The notes under the pieces are model-generated. The model was not told the DNA's origin and made no database searches. It saw only the letters and a program-made list of their open reading frames with translations. A stretch of 64,000 nucleotides of DNA from Allobosea sp. (GTDB lineage: Bacteria > Pseudomonadota > Alphaproteobacteria > Rhizobiales > Beijerinckiaceae). The DNA lies in NCBI RefSeq assembly GCF_017308075.1, contig NZ_JAFKFX010000023.1, forward strand, positions 124,001 through 188,000. The letters run 5' to 3'. Shown here piece after piece: positions 43,455-51,818 of this stretch; position 1 is the first letter of the stretch, and each line of letters begins with the position of its first letter. A program made the position numbers and the translations under genes.

Positions 43455-44303
43455 ATGAACGCAAGCTCTGATCAAATCCTGCTCGCGCTCGACGATCTGC
43501 GCGTCGATTTCCACACCCCGACCGGCATCGTCAATGCGGTGCGCGGGCTCTCCTTCACGCTCGGCCGCGAGCGGCTCGGCATCGTCGGCGAATCCGGTTC
43601 CGGCAAGTCGATGACCAGCCGTGCCATCCTCGATTTGATCCCGCATCCCGGCGTGGTCACGGCGAAGCGGATGGAATTCCGCGGTCAGGATCTGACGGCG
43701 ATGGACAAGGGCAGCCGTCGCAAATTGCGCGGCCGCCATATCTCGATGGTGATGCAGGACCCGAAATTCTCGCTGAATCCGGTCCAGACCGTCGGCGACC
43801 AGATCGCCGAGGCCTATCGCGTCCACCACAAGGCGAGTGCGCGCGAGGCCAAGGAGCGCAGCCTCGCTATGCTCGAGGCGGTGCAGATCCGCGAGCCCGC
43901 CCGCGTCTACGGGCTCTATCCGCACGAGGTCTCGGGCGGCATGGGCCAGCGCGTGATGATCGCGATGATGCTGATCGCCGAGCCGGACATCCTGATCGCC
44001 GACGAGCCGACCTCGGCCCTCGACGTCACGGTCCAGCTCCAGATCCTCAAGATCCTCGACGATCTCGTCACCAGCCGCGGCATGGGGCTGATCTTCATCA
44101 GCCACGATCTGCATCTAGTGAAGTCGTTCTGCGACCGTGTCATCGTGATGTATGGCGGCAAGGCGATGGAGACCCTGCCGGCGAGCGAGCTCGACCGGGC
44201 CCAGCACCCCTATACGCGCGGGCTGCTCGGCTGCCTGCCCGATCTCGACCATCCCCGCGACAAGCTCGCGACCCTCACCCGCGACCCGGCATGGCTGGCA
44301 TGA
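43455..44303 (+). CDS. Dipeptide-type ABC transporter ATPase (DppD-like), module 1
   Basis: A 282-residue ATP-binding subunit: Walker A GESGSGKS, signature VSGGMGQR (one residue off the usual SGGMRQR), Walker B ILIADEPTSALD, and the H-loop ISHDL. GAGGTGAG ends eight bases before ATG 43455; GTG 43443, overlapping the permease stop, is an alternative. It ends shortly after the oligopeptide-type YTRGLLGCLPDL segment and lacks the longer iron-sulfur-type tail of some DppD proteins. Confidence 0.93.
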   Translation: MNASSDQILLALDDLRVDFHTPTGIVNAVRGLSFTLGRERLGIVGESGSGKSMTSRAILDLIPHPGVVTAKRMEFRGQDLTAMDKGSRRKLRGRHISMVMQDPKFSLNPVQTVGDQIAEAYRVHHKASAREAKERSLAMLEAVQIREPARVYGLYPHEVSGGMGQRVMIAMMLIAEPDILIADEPTSALDVTVQLQILKILDDLVTSRGMGLIFISHDLHLVKSFCDRVIVMYGGKAMETLPASELDRAQHPYTRGLLGCLPDLDHPRDKLATLTRDPAWLA

Positions 44304-45055
44304 CCACACAACCCGCCATCACCGTCGAGAAGCTCAACGTTTCCTTCGGCGATTCCCATGTCGTGAAGGACCTCTCCTTCGCCGTCTCGCCGGGCGAGAG
44401 CTATGGCATCGTCGGCGAATCCGGCTCCGGCAAGTCGACCGTGCTGCGTGTGCTCGCTGGCCTCAACCGCGAGTGGAGCGGCGAGGTCGACATTCTCGGC
44501 AAGCGCCAGCCCAAGATCCGCGACAAGGCCTTCTACCGGGCCGTGCAGATGGTCTTCCAGGACCCTTACGGTTCGCTGCATCCGAAGAAGACCGTCGACG
44601 ATACGCTGGCCGAGCCGCTCGCCATCCACGGCCTCCGCGATGCGGAGGCGAAGATCACCCGCGCCATGGCGGATGTCGGCCTGCCGGCCTCCTTCCGCTT
44701 CCGCTTCCCGCATCAGCTCTCGGGTGGACAGCGCCAGCGCGTCGCCATCGCCCGCGCTCTGGTGCTGGAGCCGACAATCCTCCTGCTCGACGAGCCGACC
44801 TCGGCGCTCGACGTCTCGATCCAGGCCGAGGTGCTGAACCTGCTGCAGGCGCTGCGCCAGGAGCGCAAGCTCACCTATATCCTGGTCAGCCACGATCTCG
44901 CCGTCGTCGGCCATATGTGCGAGCGGCTGCTGGTCATGCAGTTCGGCCGCGGTGTCGAGGAGATGAGCGCCGAAACGCTCGCCGCGCGCACGCCGCGGAC
45001 GGACTATGCCCGGCAATTGCTGATCGCGAGCGAGGGCTTTCGCCGGGCGGGGTAG
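44300..45055 (+). CDS. Dipeptide-type ABC transporter ATPase (DppF-like), module 1
   Basis: A 251-residue ATP-binding subunit: Walker A GESGSGKST, DPYGSLHPKKTV, signature LSGGQRQR, Walker B ILLLDEPTSALD and the H-loop VSHDLAVV. ATG 44300 overlaps the previous stop (ATGA); ATG 44291 is an in-frame alternative. Shorter than many DppF proteins (usually over 300), with no C-terminal oligopeptide extension. Completes the five-gene importer. Confidence 0.93.
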   Translation: MTTQPAITVEKLNVSFGDSHVVKDLSFAVSPGESYGIVGESGSGKSTVLRVLAGLNREWSGEVDILGKRQPKIRDKAFYRAVQMVFQDPYGSLHPKKTVDDTLAEPLAIHGLRDAEAKITRAMADVGLPASFRFRFPHQLSGGQRQRVAIARALVLEPTILLLDEPTSALDVSIQAEVLNLLQALRQERKLTYILVSHDLAVVGHMCERLLVMQFGRGVEEMSAETLAARTPRTDYARQLLIASEGFRRAG

Positions 45056-45380
45056 CAGCGTCCTCCCCGTCTCCCCTTGCGGGAGAAGGGGCTCGAAGGG
45101 CCGGATGAGGAGTCGCTCCGACCTTGCCGCGTCATGGTCGGGCTTGTCCCGACCATCCACGTCTTCGCCGGTCGAGCTGTCATGATCCAAGACGTGGATG
45201 CTCGCCACAAGGGCGAGCATGACGGAGAGGTCGCGAGGCCCCTCGCCCTAACCCTCTCCCGCAAGGGGAGAGGGGATAGGTCGCGGCACCCCGTTCCCCA
45301 AAGCGTTTGGCAAGCTGCGTGCTTGGTCGCATTGTCGTCGCAGGATTCGGCTCCACTGGGCCGCCCAGGAGTATGCCGTC
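45056..45380. other. 325-bp intergenic block made of repeats
   Basis: Between the importer and zwf. It holds a CTCCC/GGGAG hairpin (about 45071-45085), the inverted family A element (45130-45224), and the REP-type stem CCCTCTCCC-GCAAG-GGGAGAGGG (45252-45274). No gene and no clear promoter were found, although zwf must be transcribed from here or by read-through. Confidence 0.7.
45130..45224 (-). repeat. Three-armed palindromic element, family A, copy 2 (inverted)
   Basis: On the minus strand it reads as the other copies: ATGCTCGCC/GGCGAGCAT arm, CCACGTCTT/AAGACGTGG arm, ATGGTCGGG-ACAAG-CCCGACCAT arm, closed by CGTC/GACG. It has CC:GG at the arm 1 positions where the 19399 copy has GC:GC, so the stem is kept although the bases differ. 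Confidence 0.82.
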
Positions 45381-46889
45381 ATGGACGCCATCGCCGAACG
45401 CCTGCTGAAGCCGGAGGCTGCACCCGAGCGCACGCCGGTGCCGCCCTTCGATCTGGTGATCTTCGGCGCCGGCGGCGACCTCGCCTTGCGCAAGCTCTTC
45501 CCGGCGCTGGCGCAGCGCAATGAGGAGGGCGTTCTGCCGGCCGAGAGCCGCATCCTCGGCATCGTCCGCAAGCAGGAGGATCTCGAAGGCATTCCGCGCG
45601 AGATCGCCGGCAAGCTCGCCGCGGCGGGCTTGTCGTCCGAGCGCATCGCCGCCTTCCAGCGTCGCCTGACCATGGTGCTGCTCGATGCGGTGAAGCCCGA
45701 GACCTATGGCGCGCTGAAGGAGGCGCTCGGCGAGTCCGAGCATGTCCGCTCCTTCTATCTCTCGACGCCGCCGGACCTGTTCATCCCGATCTGCGAGAAC
45801 CTCGCCAGCTCCGGCATCCTGACGCCGACCTCGCGCGTCATCCTGGAGAAGCCGCTCGGGCGCGATCTTCACTCGGCGCGGGCCATCAACGACGCCGTCG
45901 CCCGTATCCTGCCGGAAAGCCGGACCTACCGGATCGATCATTATCTCGGCAAGGAGACGGTGCAGAATCTGCTCGTCCTGCGCTTCGCCAACACGCTGTT
46001 CGAGCGCTCCTGGTCGAGCCGCGACATCGACAATGTCCAGATCACGGTGGCCGAGACGGTCGGGCTCGAATCGCGCGCCGGCTATTACGACAAGGCCGGG
46101 CATCTGCGCGACATGGTCCAGAACCACGTGCTGCAGCTGCTCTGCCTCTTCGCCATCGAGCCGCCCAACCTGCTCGAGGCCGATGCGGTGCGTGACGAGA
46201 AGGTCCGCGTGCTCAAGGCGCTCAGGCCGATCGTCGGCCCCGACGTCCAGCGCTGGACCGTGCGCGGCCAGTACGGGCCGGGCGTCATCGAGGGCCAGAG
46301 GGTCAAGGGCTATGCCGACGAGCTCGGCCATGCCAGCAACACCGAGACCTTCGTCTCGATCCGCTGCGAGCTCGACACCTGGCGCTGGGCCGGCGTGCCG
46401 ATCTATCTGCGCACCGGCAAGCGCATGGCGCAGCGCTATTCCGAGATCGCCGTCACCTTCAAGCCGGTGCCGCACTCGATCTTCGGCAATCCCGGCGATT
46501 GCGGCCGCCTCGACGCCAACCGCCTCGTCATCCGCCTGCAGCCCAATGACGGCGTGCAGATGCAGTTGATGATGAAGGTGCCGGGCTCCGGCAAGCTCAA
46601 GATCGTGCCGCGCCAGCTCGATTTGCGCTACGAGACCGCCTTCGACGTGCGCACGCCCGACGCCTATGAGCGCCTGCTGACCGATGTCATCCGCGGCGAC
46701 CAGACCCTGTTCATGCGCCGCGACGAGGTCGAGCAGGCCTGGACCTGGATCGACCCGATCCTGGCCGGCTGGCAGGAATACTATCCCCAGCCGCATCGCT
46801 ATGCCGCCGGCTCCTGGGGCCCCTCGCAGGCGATCGGCCTGATCGAGCGCGAGGGTCGTTCCTGGGCCGACCCGGAGTTCGGCGAATGA
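45381..46889 (+). CDS. zwf: Glucose-6-phosphate 1-dehydrogenase
   Basis: Oxidises glucose-6-phosphate to 6-phosphogluconolactone with NAD(P)+, the entry to the Entner-Doudoroff and pentose phosphate routes. 502 residues. The nucleotide fingerprint is IFGAGGDLALRKLFPAL (Gly instead of the usual Ser of GASGDLA) and the active-site signature RIDHYLGKETVQNLL, with the catalytic His-Asp pair expected around it. LEKPLGRDL is also typical. The stop overlaps the pgl start (ATGA). Confidence 0.97.
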   Translation: MDAIAERLLKPEAAPERTPVPPFDLVIFGAGGDLALRKLFPALAQRNEEGVLPAESRILGIVRKQEDLEGIPREIAGKLAAAGLSSERIAAFQRRLTMVLLDAVKPETYGALKEALGESEHVRSFYLSTPPDLFIPICENLASSGILTPTSRVILEKPLGRDLHSARAINDAVARILPESRTYRIDHYLGKETVQNLLVLRFANTLFERSWSSRDIDNVQITVAETVGLESRAGYYDKAGHLRDMVQNHVLQLLCLFAIEPPNLLEADAVRDEKVRVLKALRPIVGPDVQRWTVRGQYGPGVIEGQRVKGYADELGHASNTETFVSIRCELDTWRWAGVPIYLRTGKRMAQRYSEIAVTFKPVPHSIFGNPGDCGRLDANRLVIRLQPNDGVQMQLMMKVPGSGKLKIVPRQLDLRYETAFDVRTPDAYERLLTDVIRGDQTLFMRRDEVEQAWTWIDPILAGWQEYYPQPHRYAAGSWGPSQAIGLIEREGRSWADPEFGE

Positions 46890-47575
46890 GCGCTGCCGGT
46901 CCGCTCCAGCGCCATCGCTTCGAGACGCTGGCCGATGCCTCCGGGGCCTTGGCCGAGGCGGTCGCGGTCAGGCTGCGTGCGCTCGTGGCGGGACAGGGCA
47001 GGGCGCTGCTCGCCGTGCCAGGCGGCTCGACGCCGGCCCGCTTCCTCGCCGCTCTTGGCGCGCATGATCTCCCCTGGGAGAAAATCACCTTGCTGCCGAC
47101 CGACGAGCGCTTCGTCGCCCCCAGCGATCCCGCCTCGAACGAGCGGATGATCCGTGCCGCCTTCGCGCCGCTGCGCGACGGGCGCGCCGGCTTCGTCTCC
47201 TTCCACAATGCCGGCGACGATCTCGCCGCTGCGGCCGCCAGCCTCGACCGTCTGCTGGCCGGCCTGCCGGCGGTCGATGTCGTCGTCAGCGGCATGGGCA
47301 CTGACGGCCACATCGCCTCGCTCTTTCCCGGTGACGAGCGCGGCTTGTCGGCCGGTCCCGGCGTCCACGCCATCGCCGCGAGCCCGCCCGACCTGCCGCC
47401 GCGGCTGTCGCTTTCGCCGGCGCGATTGCAGGGCGCCGGCCATGCCTGCCTGCTGATCTCCGGCCAGGAGAAGGAGCAGGTGCTGGCTTCGGCGCTCGAA
47501 CTGCCCGGCGCCTTCCCGGTCGGGCTGCTGCTCGGCCGCCCGCAGGGGCTCGACGTCTACTGGGCGAAGGCCTAG
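46886..47575 (+). CDS. pgl: 6-phosphogluconolactonase
   Basis: Hydrolyses the lactone made by Zwf. 229 residues of the DevB/NagB-like fold: LLAVPGGSTPARFL, LLPTDERFVAPSDPASNERM and VVSGMGTDGHIASLFPGDE are the family's phosphate- and base-binding segments. ATG 46886 overlaps the zwf stop, so the two are coupled. A family B element separates it from eda. Confidence 0.95.
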   Translation: MSAAGPLQRHRFETLADASGALAEAVAVRLRALVAGQGRALLAVPGGSTPARFLAALGAHDLPWEKITLLPTDERFVAPSDPASNERMIRAAFAPLRDGRAGFVSFHNAGDDLAAAAASLDRLLAGLPAVDVVVSGMGTDGHIASLFPGDERGLSAGPGVHAIAASPPDLPPRLSLSPARLQGAGHACLLISGQEKEQVLASALELPGAFPVGLLLGRPQGLDVYWAKA

Positions 47576-47604
47576 AGGCAGATCGAGCTCTCCGAGACCG
47601 GGCT

Positions 47605-47710
47605 CGTCATTCCGGACAAGCGGCGAAGCCGCGCAGCTCCGGAAACCATCTAGGGCTTCAGCGCTCGACGATGGATTCCGGCGCTCCGCTCCGCTCCAGC
47701 CGGAATGACG
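47605..47710. repeat. Intergenic palindromic element, family B (between pgl and eda)
   Basis: CGTCATTCCGG (47605-47615) and CCGGAATGACG (47700-47710) are perfect 11-bp terminal inverted repeats of a 106-bp element; the interior carries AAGCGGCGAAGCCGCGCAGC, nearly shared with the copy at 61365. No reading frame of its own. Confidence 0.78.
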
Positions 47711-47767
47711 GGGTGTTTCAGAGGATAGAGATTGGGCGTCAGCCAAGACGCGCGAGAGGAGCAACGC

Positions 47768-48412
47768 ATGTCCACCGCCCCCGAAATCGCCCGCTTGGCA
47801 GCCTGTGGCGTCGTGCCCGTCGTCGTCATCGACGAGGTTGAGATCGCCGTGCCGCTGGCGCAGGCCCTGCTCGCCGGCGGCATCGACGTCATCGAGATCA
47901 CCTTGCGCCGCCCGGCCGCCATGGCCGCGCTGGAGAAGGTCGCGCGCGAACTGCCGGAAATCCTGCCGGTCGCGGGCACGGTGGTGACGCCGCAGCAGGC
48001 GGCCGAGGTGCAGAATGCCGGCGCCCGCGCCGTGGTCAGCCCCGGTTTCACCGAGAGCGTCGACGAAGCCATGCGCAAGACCGGCCTGCCCTGGCTGCCC
48101 GGCGTCGCGACGGCCTCCGACTGCATGCGTGCCGTCTCGGCGGGGCGCCTGCACTGCAAGTTCTTCCCGGCCGAGCAGGCCGGCGGCGTGCCCGGCCTCA
48201 AGGCGCTCTCCGGCCCGTTCCCGCAGATGAAGTTCTGTCCGACCGGCGGCGTCTCGCTCGCTAATCTCGGCAATTACCTCGCCTTGCCGCAGGTGCTCTG
48301 CGTCGGCGGCTCCTGGCTCGTCCCGGCCGACGCCGTGAAGAACCGCGATTGGGCACAGGTGACCAAGCTCGCCCGCGAAGCGCGCGAGAAGGTTGCGGAG
48401 CTGCGCGGCTAG
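47768..48412 (+). CDS. eda: 2-dehydro-3-deoxy-phosphogluconate (KDPG/KHG) aldolase
   Basis: Cleaves KDPG to pyruvate and glyceraldehyde-3-phosphate. 214 residues, a TIM-barrel class I aldolase: the general-base glutamate in IDVIEITLRRP, VAGTVVTPQQ, VSPGFTES, Schiff-base Lys in HCKFFPAEQAGG and phosphate site CPTGGVSLANLGNYL. ATG 47768 has GAGAGGAG upstream. Edd, the preceding Entner-Doudoroff enzyme, is not in the window. The TAG stop lies in CTAG and overlaps the convergent DUF2239 stop. Confidence 0.95.
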   Translation: MSTAPEIARLAACGVVPVVVIDEVEIAVPLAQALLAGGIDVIEITLRRPAAMAALEKVARELPEILPVAGTVVTPQQAAEVQNAGARAVVSPGFTESVDEAMRKTGLPWLPGVATASDCMRAVSAGRLHCKFFPAEQAGGVPGLKALSGPFPQMKFCPTGGVSLANLGNYLALPQVLCVGGSWLVPADAVKNRDWAQVTKLAREAREKVAELRG

Positions 48413-48978
48413 TCCGCCAGACCGAGGCGGCTGAACGCGAGTTCCTGCGCATAGGTCCGGATGTCGCCGGGCCAGCTTGCCGCATGATCCCTGAAGCCGG
48501 CCTCGTCGCCGGCGAACAGGGCGCGTGACGCCTCCTCGAAGCCTGGCAGATCCCCGGCCATCGCCGACATGAAGCGATAGGCGGTCTCGCGGGCGATACG
48601 CGCCTGCGTCTGCCCGCCATCGCCGCGCCGAGCTTCGTCGACGAGCCGGCGCAGCGCCTGCGAGGCTCCGCCCGGCTGGGCCGAAAGCCAGTCCCAATGC
48701 CGTGGCAGCAGGGTCACTTCCCGTGCCACCACGCCGAGCTTCGGCCGGCCGCGCCCGCGCGGCTCCGCGCCGCCGAGCCGCGCGACGATTTCCGCCTCGG
48801 AGCCGCGCAGATCGAGATCGACCACCCGTCCCGTCGCATCCTCGAAGGTCAGCATGCTCGCATCCGGACGCTCGGCCAGCCGGGCGCGCACGGCGAGCGC
48901 GACCTGCGCCAGCGGCCCGCGTGCCAGCAGGGCCTCGCCATCGAAGGCGGTGCAAGGGCGGTCGGCGGTGTCGGTCAT
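48409..48978 (-). CDS. DUF2239 family protein, unknown function
   Basis: A 189-residue soluble protein with no signal or membrane segment. An N-terminal part (residues 1-75) with SMLTFEDATGRVVDLDLRGS is followed by RGRPKLGVVAREVTLLPRHW and a helical C-terminal half (ALRRLVDEARR, AYRFMSAMAGDLPGFEEASR). This is the DUF2239 pattern, whose function is unknown; RGRPKLGVVAREVTLLPRHWDWL is reminiscent of small DNA-associated or toxin-related proteins, but that is speculation. Divergent from a GIY-YIG gene across 99 bp that hold two copies of a palindrome. Confidence 0.82.
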   Translation of the reverse strand: MTDTADRPCTAFDGEALLARGPLAQVALAVRARLAERPDASMLTFEDATGRVVDLDLRGSEAEIVARLGGAEPRGRGRPKLGVVAREVTLLPRHWDWLSAQPGGASQALRRLVDEARRGDGGQTQARIARETAYRFMSAMAGDLPGFEEASRALFAGDEAGFRDHAASWPGDIRTYAQELAFSRLGLAD

Positions 48979-49002
48979 CGTCGGGCTCCGTTGTTGCGAG
49001 CT

Positions 49003-49049
49003 AATTACCCGGATGAAATTCCTTGAGTCAATATTGCCCGGGTGATATT
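49003..49049. promoter_or_regulatory. Paired palindromic operators between DUF2239 and GIY-YIG genes
   Basis: AATTACCCGGATGAAATT (49003-49020) and AATATTGCCCGGGTGATATT (49030-49049) share ATTRCCCGGRTGAWATT, 29 bp apart. Each is itself a palindrome around CCCGG. Position between divergent starts at 48978 and 49078 suggests a single regulator controls both genes; the regulator is not in the neighbourhood. Confidence 0.65.
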
Positions 49050-49077
49050 TGGCGGTCGATCACGACAGGAGAGGTCG

Positions 49078-49413
49078 ATGCTGACTGAGGACAGGAAGGC
49101 CGCGGTGGCGGCCTATAAGGAGCGCAAGGTCGTCGCCGGGATTTATCTCGTGCGTTGCGGCGCGACGGGAGCGTGCTGGGCCGGGCAGGCGCCCGATCTC
49201 TCGACCATAAAGAATCGTGTCTGGTTCACGCTGCGCCATGGCAGCCACCGCCAGCGCAGCCTGCAGGCGGCCTGGAACGCGCATGGCGAGGGCGCATTCT
49301 CGTTCGAGGAAATTGAACGGCTGGACGAAAAGGCTCTGGAAGCCGGCCGCGAGCGCGTCATGAAGGCGCGGCTGGCGCATTGGTGCGCGGAATTGGGGGC
49401 GGATGGGTTGTGA
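49078..49413 (+). CDS. GIY-YIG nuclease family protein
   Basis: A 111-residue protein consisting of little more than one GIY-YIG-like domain: GIYLVRCGATGACWAGQAPD supplies the GIY strand and a divergent second motif (WAG in place of YIG), followed by NRVWFTLRHGSHRQRSLQAA (putative catalytic Arg) and FEEIERLDE (candidate metal-binding Glu). GGAGAGG before ATG 49078 fixes the start. Such short stand-alone members have no established role. Divergent partner of DUF2239. Confidence 0.78.
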   Translation: MLTEDRKAAVAAYKERKVVAGIYLVRCGATGACWAGQAPDLSTIKNRVWFTLRHGSHRQRSLQAAWNAHGEGAFSFEEIERLDEKALEAGRERVMKARLAHWCAELGADGL

Positions 49414-49422
49414 GAGCCGCTC

Positions 49423-49515
49423 CGTCATGCTCGCTCTGGTGGCGAGCATCCACGTCTTGAAAACCGCATTTGCCGAACGAAGACGTGGATGGTCGGGACA
49501 AGCCCGACCATGACG
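49423..49515 (+). repeat. Three-armed palindromic element, family A, copy 3
   Basis: 93 bp from CGTCATG to CATGACG: arm 1 ATGCTCGC/GCGAGCAT, arm 2 CCACGTCTT/AAGACGTGG, arm 3 ATGGTCGGG-ACAAG-CCCGACCAT (9-bp perfect). It fills the convergent gap between the GIY-YIG and FAD-oxidoreductase genes. Confidence 0.85.
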
Positions 49516-49524
49516 TGAACGGCG

Positions 49525-50631
49525 TCAGCTCGTCAGCCGTTCGATCACCATCTCGGCGATCGCCAGCGAGCTCGTCAGTCCCGGGCTTTCGATGCCGAGC
49601 AGGTTGACCAGCCCCGGCACGCCATGGATCGCCGGCCCGTCGATACGGAAATCCGGCATCGGTTCGCTCGGCCCGTGCAGCTTCGGCCTGATCCCGGCAT
49701 AGTCGGCGACGAGCGCGCCATCGGGCAGGCCCGGCCAATAGGTCCGGATCGCCGCATAGAATTTCTCCGCTCGCGCCGGATCGACGATCAGGTCCTGGTC
49801 GTCGGCGACCCATTCGACATCGGGGCCGAACTTGACCCGGCCGGCCATGTCGATCGTCGCATGGATGCCGAGGCCGGCCGCTTCCGGAATCGGGTAGACC
49901 AGATGGCTGAAGGGCTGCTTGCCGAGCAGCGAGAAATAATTGCCCTTGGCGAAATACTGCTTCGGCACATGCCCCGCCGGGAAGCCTTCGAGCTTGCCGA
50001 GCAGGCGCGGCGCGCCATGGCCGGCCGCGTTGACGACAGTGTTCGCGGTATACGTCGCCGGCTCCTCGCCGCCGAAATCGACGCTGAAGCCATCGGCCTC
50101 GCGGCGCCAGGCCAGGATCGGCGTATTGAGCGCGAGCGAGCCGCCCGCCGCCTCGCATTCGCCGAGCAGCGAGAGCATCAGCGCATGGCTGTCGACGACG
50201 CCGGTCTCGGGCGAGAGCAGGGCGATTTCGCAGGTGACCTCGGGCTCCAGCGCCCTGGCCTCGGCGGCGTCGATCCAGCGCAGCGAGGCGACGCCGGAGG
50301 CTTCGGCGCGCGCCGCGATCGTCTCCAGCGCCGCGCGCTGGCCGGCATGGGTGCCGACGATCAGCTTGCCACAGGCCTTGTGGGGCAGGCCGCGCTCGCG
50401 AAGGTAGTCGTAGAGCAGCTTGCGGCCGTCGACGCAGACCTGCGCCTTTAGCGACCCCGGCGGATAGTAGATGCCGGCATGGATGACCTCGCTGTTGCGG
50501 GCCGAGGTCTGGGTGCCGATGCCCTCGGCCGCCTCGGCGATCACGACCTCGCGGCCGGCGAACGCAAGCGCGCGGGCCGTCGCGAGGCCGACGACGCCGG
50601 CCCCGATGACGAGACAGTCGATGTCGCTCAT
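49525..50631 (-). CDS. FAD-dependent oxidoreductase, L-2-hydroxyglutarate dehydrogenase-like
   Basis: A 367-residue DAO-fold flavoprotein. The N-terminal Rossmann fingerprint CLVIGAGVVGLATARAL binds FAD, followed by the characteristic NSEVIHAGIYYPPGSLKAQV, VVNAAGHGAP, and a C-terminal NLLGIESPGLTSSLAIAE. This places it with the LhgO/L-2-hydroxyglutarate oxidase group; the true substrate could be another 2-hydroxy or amino acid. ATG 50631 gives the normal N-terminus (the frame is open upstream) and lies 11 bp past the amidohydrolase stop, so the two are one operon. Confidence 0.88.
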   Translation of the reverse strand: MSDIDCLVIGAGVVGLATARALAFAGREVVIAEAAEGIGTQTSARNSEVIHAGIYYPPGSLKAQVCVDGRKLLYDYLRERGLPHKACGKLIVGTHAGQRAALETIAARAEASGVASLRWIDAAEARALEPEVTCEIALLSPETGVVDSHALMLSLLGECEAAGGSLALNTPILAWRREADGFSVDFGGEEPATYTANTVVNAAGHGAPRLLGKLEGFPAGHVPKQYFAKGNYFSLLGKQPFSHLVYPIPEAAGLGIHATIDMAGRVKFGPDVEWVADDQDLIVDPARAEKFYAAIRTYWPGLPDGALVADYAGIRPKLHGPSEPMPDFRIDGPAIHGVPGLVNLLGIESPGLTSSLAIAEMVIERLTS

Positions 50632-50642
50632 GCGATCCGTGC

Positions 50643-51818
50643 TCAGCCCGCCCGCTGCGGCATGGCGATCTCGACCAGGCTCGCCCAATAGGTCATGCCG
50701 ACCGGCAGCGCCTTGTCGTTGAACTCATAGGCCGGGTGGTGCAGCCCGGCGGAGTCGCCATTGCCCATGAAGATATAGGCTCCGGGCCGCTCCTCGAGCA
50801 TGAAGGAGAAATCCTCCGAGCCCATGGTCGGCGGCACCTCGGTGTCGATCGCCTCCTTGCCGAAGACGTTCTTCGTCGCGCTGGTGACGAAATCGGTCTG
50901 GCCGGCATGGTTGAAGGTCACCGGATAGCCGCGCTCGTATTCGATCTCGAAGCTCAGGCCGAAAGCCTGGGCCGTGCCGGTGACGATCTCGCGGAAGCGC
51001 TTCTCGGCGAGGTCGCGCATCTCCGGCGAGAGCGAGCGCACCGTGCCCTTGATCACGACATGCTGGGGGATGACGTTGAAGGCCTCGCCGGCCTGCAACG
51101 CCGTCACCGAGACGACCACGGAATCGAGCGGGTCGGCATTGCGCGAGGCGATGGTCTGCAGCGAGGAGACGAGCTGGCAGGCGCCGACCAGCGGGTCGAC
51201 CGTCTCGTTCGGCTTGGCGGCATGGCCGCCGCGGCCTTCGAGCTTGAGCAGGAAGCGGTCGGCCGCGGCCATCATCGGCCCCTTGCGGATCGCGAACTGG
51301 CCGATCGGCAGGCCCGGCATGTTGTGCAGCCCGTAGACCTCCTGCACGCCGAAGCGCTCCATCAGCCCGTCCTTGCACATCTCCTTGCCGCCGCCGCCGC
51401 CTTCCTCGGCCGGCTGGAAGATCATGATGGCGGTGCCGTCGAAATCGCGGGTCTGCGCCAGATATTTGGCGGCGCCGAGCAGCATGGCGGTATGGCCGTC
51501 ATGGCCGCAGGCATGCATCTTGCCGGGCACGGTCGAGCGGTGCTCGAGATTGGTTTCCTCATGGATCGGCAACGCATCCATGTCGGCGCGCAGGCCGATG
51601 ACCTTGCCGGAGCCCTGGCCCTTGCCCTTGATCACGCCGACGACGCCGGTCCGCCCGATGCCGGTGACGACCTCGTCGACCCCCCATTCCCGGAGCTTGT
51701 CGGCGACGATCCCGGCGGTGCGGTTCACGTCGAAGAGCAACTCGGGATGGCGATGAAAATCGCGACGGATCGCGGTGATCTCGGGCTCGATCGCCGCGAT
51801 GAGTTCGGATTTGGGCAT
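50643..51818 (-). CDS. M20-family amidohydrolase (hippurate/N-acyl amino acid hydrolase type)
   Basis: A 391-residue zinc enzyme that removes the acyl group from N-acyl amino acids. Family motifs: RRDFHRHPEL, GLRADMDALPI (ligand Asp), MHACGHDGHTAMLLG (ligand His), IFQPAEEGGGGG (catalytic/ligand Glu) and late MGSEDFSFML. The dimerisation lid around GRGGHAAKPNETVDP is also present. No leader, so cytoplasmic. Precedes the FAD oxidoreductase in a two-gene operon. Confidence 0.92.
   Translation of the reverse strand: MPKSELIAAIEPEITAIRRDFHRHPELLFDVNRTAGIVADKLREWGVDEVVTGIGRTGVVGVIKGKGQGSGKVIGLRADMDALPIHEETNLEHRSTVPGKMHACGHDGHTAMLLGAAKYLAQTRDFDGTAIMIFQPAEEGGGGGKEMCKDGLMERFGVQEVYGLHNMPGLPIGQFAIRKGPMMAAADRFLLKLEGRGGHAAKPNETVDPLVGACQLVSSLQTIASRNADPLDSVVVSVTALQAGEAFNVIPQHVVIKGTVRSLSPEMRDLAEKRFREIVTGTAQAFGLSFEIEYERGYPVTFNHAGQTDFVTSATKNVFGKEAIDTEVPPTMGSEDFSFMLEERPGAYIFMGNGDSAGLHHPAYEFNDKALPVGMTYWASLVEIAMPQRAG

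Noticed and set aside
49078-49413. GIY-YIG protein as part of a homing endonuclease or UvrC
   Set aside because: Too short (111 residues), no DNA-binding or helix-hairpin-helix region, not in an intron and without inverted-repeat boundaries.
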